A stretch of DNA of 64,000 nt. It comes from Euphorbia lathyris. Lineage: Eukaryota; Streptophyta; Magnoliopsida; Malpighiales; Euphorbiaceae. The DNA lies in contig NC_088916.1 of assembly GCF_963576675.1 (NCBI RefSeq), forward strand, positions 75,719,501-75,783,500. Reading direction: 5' to 3'. Of the stretch, positions 58,040 to 64,000 are shown one piece after another (the stretch's first letter is position 1; every line of letters begins with the position of its first letter). The notes under the pieces were generated by a model. That model saw only the letters and a list, made by a program, of their open reading frames with translations, was not told the DNA's origin and did not search any database. The translations under genes and the position numbers were made by a program.

Positions 58040-58200
58040 TATATTTAAAACCAGACCGAACCGACCAGTTGAACCAATTCAATCGCAAATCGGTCATGTG
58101 CCCGGTCTGGTTATACACATTTTGAGTCAATATTATTAACTCGTACTGAACCAGAGTAAACCGGTGAACCAGGATAAAACCAATGAACTAGAAGTACTCT
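58040..58200. repeat. Partial copy of the element at 56812-57388
   Basis: It repeats AAACCAGACCGAACCGACCA, GGTCTGGTTATAC and ACCGGTGAACCAGG, without complete ends. Confidence 0.5.
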
Positions 58201-58227
58201 GGTTAATTAAAAATGTAAAAACAAAAG

Positions 58228-58633
58228 GGAAAAGTATAAAAATAATCCTTGTGGTTACACCTGTTTTCGATCGGCACCCCTGTTGTTTAAAAGTTTATAA
58301 AATGGTACATTGAGGTTCATTCTGTTAGCAAACACATGTCAAATTGAATAACGAAGTTAAAAGTCAAAGGAAAAAGAGTTAATTTAGTCCTTATATTTAT
58401 TTATTTTATAAATTAATCTCTCTTATTATCTTGTAATAATTAGATAATAAGGGAGGTTAATTTATAAAATAAATAAATATAAGGACTAAATTAACTCTTT
58501 TTTCTTTTACTTTTAACACTGTTAGTCAATTTGACATGTGTTTACTAACGAAATGAACTTTAAAATACCATTTTATAAACTTTTAAATCACAAAAATACC
58601 GATCGAAAATAGGTAAGGTTTATTTTGTACTTT
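58228..58633. repeat. Large foldback with a near-perfect central palindrome
   Basis: Arms of about 60 bases at 58371-58431 and 58442-58502 are almost exact inverses around a 10-base centre. The outer arms (AAGTTTATAAAATGGTA, AAACACATGTCAAATTGA) are inverted more loosely. No target duplication was seen. Confidence 0.8.
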
Positions 58634-59464
58634 TTCTAAAACAAAACTTGAAACAACTCCATAGTGCATTTGATATACTGCATAAGGGCTTAATAAACCC
58701 ATGATGCAGCTGATGTTGTGGATTATTCACCCTCATTTGCACATTTATAAGGGAAATTTAGATGAAATTTCATATTTTGAAAAATTATTTACAACTATAT
58801 CAAATATTAATTTAAATATCAAATATTAATTTAAATAATAACAAACTAAGAAAATTATTATTTTTTATATATTTTAAGAACTGTATTTTATATTTATAAA
58901 TTACAGGTCTAAGATATATTTTTTTAAGATTTAAAATTTATGAATTAAGATTTAAAATTTATAAATTACGGTATAAAATCATATTTTATTTATAATTTTA
59001 TAATTATATATAATTTTTACGTAAATACCCTTATTTAAATAGACAAAAAATTTAGTCTTTAAAAATAGGCCACGTGGGATATTTTTTTCCTCATATGAGG
59101 ATAAAGGACTGTTACTTTTTTTACCCTTGAAAGCATGTCACATGAGATGTTCATTTTTTTTTCCTCAAATGTGGGTGGTTTCACTTGCACACTATTTTTA
59201 TGTCCAACATCAAAAATAGTAAAACCTAAAAAATAAAATGTGGCATAAAATGTGACCTAGAAAATAAAATGTGGCATAAAATGTGTCCAACATCAGTACT
59301 TTGGGGACGTGAGGGATCGAGCGAAAGTCGAGGGTGTGAGATTGCCGCTGCCGATCTTCTCCGAACAACGGTGTAAGAATGTGCCGCTGCCGATCTCCTC
59401 TCCTGGATGTTGGCGTTTCGTCTCTTTCCTATTTGTCTATTGACCTAGCTTGGGAGAAGAACTG

Positions 59465-59960
59465 ACACAAGCTTTGGATTGATTCATACTCCTTGTTAGT
59501 GGTCAATAAATTATAGTCAAATTCTACTGACATTCATTGGTCCGTCCTCAAGACTGGTATATCTATAACAGTGCTCGCAGATGTCCGTCATAATTACCCA
59601 CATATATAGAGAAGGTAACCGGGTTGCTGATGCTTTAGCCCGTTTCGGCGTCTCCTCCTCCTCCGGCATTACGTGGTGGCATTCGACTCTATACTTCTGT
59701 CACTCACTGCTTTTTGATGATATCTGTAATGTTGATCACTTTAAATTTCGCTGATTTATTTGTTTTTTTCTTTTTTTGTTATTTTATTTTGTTACTTTGT
59801 TTTTTGTTTTTCCATTTCCCCTGTGTTACATTATTTTATTTTATTTTTAATAATATCGGGTTTTCAGTGCGTGTTCTTGAGGTGCCAACCTAATTGAAAT
59901 TCTAAGATCATTGTTACTGTACCGTTCCAGCTTCTATTAAAAAAAATGTGGCATATAAAT
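59465..59960 (+). mobile_element. LINE 3' end with RNase H remnant
   Basis: A plus-strand frame gives SVIITHIYREGNRVADALAR, the final RNase H motif of plant L1 elements, then a stop near 59752 and a 3' tail with GAGGTGCCAACCTAATTGAA, ending in an A run at 59940-59946. Confidence 0.75.
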
Positions 59961-60139
59961 AAACCATGCAAGTCAGAAAAAGGAATATATTTCTTATAAT
60001 GAGTTTTTATTCATTCTTTTAAAACTAAATCTCGATAATTATGTTGAATTAATGTAGTTTTTAGAAATGTAATTTTTTTTATGTCCAATTAAAAATATCA
60101 TTATTATATATATTTATTAATATATATAATATTTATGAA

Positions 60140-60820
60140 GGCCTAATTCTTCCCCAACCCCCTTAACTTGTCTAAATTGGTTATTTTACCCCCTCAACTC
60201 ATCGAATGTTCTATTTACCCCCTTAACTCCATAAAAGTGGTATTTCTCACCCCCTCAACTTGTCCATTTATCCCCCCAACTCATAGAATGTTCTATTTAC
60301 CCCCTTAACTCCATAAAAGTGGTATTTTTCACCCCTTATAATTCGTTATCGAAGACTAAATTGATAAAAAAATTTAAACGTTAAACCTATATTTATGCTA
60401 TTTTATAAGTGGAACCTAAATTGATATTTCCCCAAAAATCATAGGCCTATTTTGGTACATTATCCCTACATATAATGTATTTAACTTGTTTATATTAATG
60501 TTCTTGTTATTTGTATTTTTTATTCGTTCTTTCTCTTTTCAACTTTTTTTACTACTATAAATGGATAAGAAATACCATTTTTATGGAGTTAAGAGGGTAA
60601 ATAAGATCATAAATGGTGAGAAATACCACTTTTATGAAGTTAAGGGGGTAAATAGGATATTCGGTGAGTTGAGAATTGGTAAAATGACAAATTTGGACAA
60701 GTTAAAGGGGTGAGAAATACCATTTTTATGGAGTTAAGGGGGTAAATAAGACATTCGATGAGTTAGAGGGGTAAAATGACCAATTTGGACAAATTAAGGG
60801 GGCTGGAGAAGCATTAAGCC
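60140..60820. mobile_element. Foldback MITE with GGCYTAAT ends and 9-10 bp duplication
   Basis: The left end GGCCTAATTCTTCCCCAACC is matched by the inverted right end GGCTTAATGCTTCTCCAGCC. TATTTATGAA flanks both sides (60130-60139, 60821-60830). Both arms repeat ACCCCCTTAACTCCATAAAA. Confidence 0.85.
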
Positions 60821-61073
60821 TATTTATGAATTCAATCCAACCAGTCTAAATTTTCTGATTGAACTCATTCACCTCTGAACCAGTTATTGATTCGGTTCGA
60901 TATCTAGTCTGGTTTAACGACTCGTTGAACAAGCCACTTTTAATTGGTTACTTAAGAAAGAAGCTAAATTACAAATTTAATGTATCAGTATATTATATTA
61001 TAAATGCATAACTTCATGCGAATTAATGTTCCCAACAAATCTTGTGATAAGGTTGTTGGATATTATAATGTGC

Positions 61074-62075
61074 TAAATCCAGCCATGAATTCCCACCCCT
61101 AGTCCCGTAAAAAGACCAAACTACCCTTTACCTAAAATTTGAAAAAACACAAAACCTCTCAAATACCCTACACACTCTTTGATCAAATCCGGACTAATTT
61201 ATGAACCAAAACATGGAGTGTAACAACAACTGTAAAGGGAAAGCGAAAATAATAAGATTTACCGTTTTTGTTTTTTTTTATTTAAGTTAAAAATTGAATC
61301 TGTGGGTGATTTTTTAAAAACGCCGGAATCGCAGTCGGGCGTATTCGCGCCTGACCTACGGTTCCGGCGTATGAATATCACGCCCGACCTGTGGTTCGGG
61401 CGTGAGGCTATCACGCCCGCACCATAGGTCGGGCGTGATATTCATACGCCCGCACCATAGGTCGGGCGTGATGTTCATACGCCCGACCTATGGTTTGGAC
61501 GTGATGTTCATACGCCCGAGGGGTTTTTGAAATGTTTTTTTAAAAAAAAAAATTATATTTACGTTTTAATTAAATTGTTAAATGTTTACATTAATTTGGG
61601 GTTTAATTTATATAAGAAATTTTGATATTAATTCGATTATAATTTATATGTTAAATTTTTAGATTAATTTAGTGTAATTTTGTAGACGGAGCGGCCTACT
61701 ATCGGGGGGAAATCCATCCTGTCACCTGCTCGTCGTCTAGATATGGACTAGCGGACTAATTTTTTTACGGGTTTAATTCAACAACGGACTAATTTTTTTT
61801 ACGTAACAGGTATTTACGAATTTAATTCAATAGCGGACTAGCTATTTTTTTGCTCTCCCGACACGCGGGCGTGTGACTATCACGCCTCACCGTGTGGTCG
61901 GGCGTGATAGCCCCACGCCTCACCGTGTGGTCGGGTGTGACCACACGGTGAGGCGTGATAGTCACACGCCCGCGTGTCGGGAGAGCAAAAAAAATAGCTT
62001 TTTTCTCCCCAAAACCCATGAAAGGGTATTTTCGTCCTTTCACGGGACTAGGGGTGGGAATTTAGGGCTGGATTT
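61074..62075. repeat. Foldback element with two GC-rich hairpin blocks
   Basis: The left end CTAAATCCAGCCATGAATTC and CCCACCCCTAGTCCCGT are mirrored at 62045-62075 (inverted TTAAATCCAGCCCTAAATTC). Block one (61321-61515) repeats CACGCCCGCACCATAGGTCG hairpins with ATTCATACGCC linkers. Block two is an inverted repeat with arms of about 60 bases (61840-61899 and 61939-61999). No coding sequence and no clear duplication were found. Confidence 0.65.
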
Positions 62076-62519
62076 AACAACACTCATAATAATACTACTT
62101 TATTTTTATTATTATTATTATTATTTCAAACCTACAATATATGTGAATAATCATAATATATATATGTTAAAATTTCAAATAGAGATTAAAAACAATATTT
62201 TAACTACATATTTTATGAATTATCGAAAATGAAATTACGTAAGAATATAAAATAACAAGTAGAATTTTCCCGAATAAATGTTTTTTTAAGGAGGAATAAT
62301 GTTTTAAGATAAAAAGAAAAATTAGGAACCGGTTGTAATAGTAAATACCATTAATACTCCCTCTTATTTTCGAAATTATTGGGGAAGAAAAAAGCATTCT
62401 GACTCCTTAATTTTTTTTATTATTATTACATATCTAACGGTGAATTAGCAAATTCTACATACGTAAGGTGTATGTGATCAAGACTGTTATAAGCCTATGT
62501 CTAATAAGATGGATTTCAA

Positions 62520-62669
62520 GGGTGCTTACTTTGTTTTTTTACAAAGTAATACTTTGTTTTTTCCACCATTAGATGGTGATGAACTTTGACAAAGTAAGCT
62601 CATCCAATGGTAGAAAAAACAAAGTAAAGCTTACTTTGTAAAAAACAAAGTAAGCATAGAAGGCACATT
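62520..62669. mobile_element. Small MITE with 8-bp duplication GATTTCAA
   Basis: A strongly palindromic 150-bp element: CTTACTTTGTTTTTTTACAA and its inverse TTGTAAAAAACAAAGTAAG form the arms, repeated internally. GATTTCAA lies at 62512-62519 and 62670-62677. Confidence 0.65.
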
Positions 62670-62939
62670 GATTTCAAACGTAGTTAAAAGTCTGTTATGT
62701 AGCTCAACACACTCTAAGACTTATAATCGCTTTTATCTATTCGATCACATTATAAATAGAGTAAAGCATCTCCAAGATACACCACTTCATTCATTATTTA
62801 CTGAGCTTACGTTATAGTTTTGATTTACTATTGTGTTCATCCTCAAATATTGTCCCTAAAAGCTGAATTAGGCATGAGAACATGTTTGCCGGATTTTAGC
62901 TCCTCCTTTGACATTATTTTTTTTTCTTATTTCAAGCTT

Positions 62940-63336
62940 ACAAAAGGACTCGCATGATTTAGCCACATCAAATTGGTTCGATGTGCGTGGAATAGACATA
63001 GCAATGACTCACTTAAACAGTCCCATACACTTTCGTTCCTCCAGCACACTCCCTGCATATGGAGTCCAGAGAATGGCAAAAAAAGAAGCACACTGACTGC
63101 AGCACGTCAATCATGATCTAGCTCTGGAAATGGCGGAAGAAGATGATGCCTTAGACTCACAACAACAAAGGCACGTAGGCACAATCTCTAGACAATTGGC
63201 AGAAAACCTTGGATCAGTTCAGGACGTTGTCAACATAATGCGACAAGAGCATGTTCTTAAAATGGCAGAGGTCAAAGAGAAATTGGAGATAACAGAAGAG
63301 ACCATTAGATACATTAATAGACAGGGGCAGATGTAG
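62940..63336 (+). pseudogene. Broken coiled-coil reading frame, function unknown
   Basis: In one frame, LQKDSHDLATSNWFDVRGID continues to MAKKEAH, a TGA stop at about 63094-63096, then HVNHDLALEMAEEDDALDSQ and a Glu/Lys-rich helix (VLKMAEVKEKLEITEETIRY). It ends exactly where an AGGGGCAGATGTAGGGG repeat terminus begins. A TTTTCTTATTTCAAG at the left could be a splice acceptor. It is either an exon remnant of a host gene or transposon gag debris; I do not recognise a domain. Confidence 0.35.
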
Positions 63337-63470
63337 GGGGGTCAAAGGGACCATTTCCGCCCCCCCCCCCCCCCCCCCCCATCCCAAAAAAAAAAAAATT
63401 TAGTCCAAAACGACGTCGTTTTGGTTCCTCTTAAAACGACGCAGTTTTGCCTTGTGGGTTTTTTATATAA
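63323..63470. repeat. MITE-like segment with poly(C) run and palindrome
   Basis: It starts CAGGGGCAGATGTAGGGG, a terminus type shared with common hAT-like elements, followed by a run of 21 C (63360-63380), an A run, and the 16-base perfect palindrome AAAACGACGTCGTTTT at 63407-63422. A second end could not be placed. Confidence 0.4.
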
Positions 63471-63486
63471 AAGAAAAGTTAAGGTG

Positions 63487-64000
63487 CAAAAATACTCCTA
63501 ACGTTTTGGGGCAGGAGCAACTTTACCCCTAACGTCTAAAATGGTGCAATTTAACCCCTAATGTTGGAAGCCAAGAGCAATTTTACCCCTAACATTGATA
63601 AATTAGGTTAATTTGAGAAATAATTCATCAAACTGTCTTCTCAGTCATGAATCTTGTCATCTACACTTCACACATTCGTTATTTTATCAGTAACAAATCA
63701 TAAACATATGTTGGGATGTGAAAAAAATAAGAAAAAAATATTAAAAATATACTGTCTTTGGTACGAATTAGACAAAAAAATTCAAAAAATTCACCGAATT
63801 TATAAATATTAATCTTTAATTTTATTATTAAATTACAAAAAACATTATATCCTTTTTTTTAGAACAAATTGATATGCAATTGGTGCAAAATAAAGAAAAA
63901 AATGACTGTTTATAATAGTGTCTGAAATTGATCCAATTTATCAACGTTAGGGGTAAAATTGCTCTTGACTACAAATATTATAGGCAAAATTGTACAATTT
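63487..64000. repeat. Foldback MITE running off the right edge (family of 15165-15712)
   Basis: AATACTCCTAACGTTTTGGG and repeated CAATTTTACCCCTAACRTTG units begin the left arm. The centre is the inverse of that at 15300-15480. The mirrored arm, with AACGTTAGGGGTAAAATTG, begins at about 63943 and is cut by the window end. Confidence 0.65.

Overview
The window is nuclear DNA of a flowering plant, most likely a eudicot. It is AT-rich and intron-containing, and it carries plant-type Ty3/gypsy and Ty1/copia elements, LINEs and many inverted-repeat MITEs. I cannot name the family or species. Only two host genes are convincing. One is an intronless cold-shock-domain / zinc-knuckle RNA-binding protein (minus strand, 2067-2720). 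The other is a six-exon plant fluoride exporter, FEX (minus strand, 14872 down to 7457). All six FEX exons join in frame into a 415-residue two-domain CrcB/FluC-type protein, while its introns are swollen with small transposons.

Layout. 1-985: 3' end of an LTR retrotransposon running off the left edge. 2067-2720: cold-shock gene. 3600-6600: very short LINE tail, gypsy-type fragment, GC-rich and hAT MITEs. 6767-7245: foldback MITE. 7457-14872: FEX. 15165-18780: foldback MITEs and a LINE tail. 18783-25918: a three-layer nest, in which a TIR element with a 9-bp target duplication contains an L1-type LINE, itself split by a 1.9-kb solo LTR with a 5-bp duplication. 26234-29204: MITEs. 29538-43956: a 14.4-kb Ty3/gypsy element of Tat type lying on the minus strand. 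43978-46000: hAT and foldback MITEs. 47662-52930: a Ty1/copia element on the plus strand. 54170-62670: LINE tails, a tRNA-derived SINE, hAT and foldback elements with GC-rich hairpin cores. 62940-64000: a broken coiled-coil reading frame and further repeats.

The most interesting object is the gypsy element. Its gag and pol read on the minus strand, with protease, RT, two RNase H domains and a DDE integrase. Between pol and the 3' LTR it carries a spliced gene on the opposite strand encoding a 782-residue plant mobile domain (PMD) protein with a C-terminal coiled coil. A GC-rich array of short imperfect hairpins (consensus TACGCCCYGCGTA) occurs in U3 of both LTRs just upstream of the TATA box, and again between the ends of pol and the PMD gene. 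The LTRs differ at roughly 30 of 1902 positions by eye, so the insertion is young, yet gag-pol already has frame breaks and stops while the PMD frame is open.

All coordinates, splice sites and target duplications were read by eye. No database search was run, so family names rest on recognised motifs and termini.
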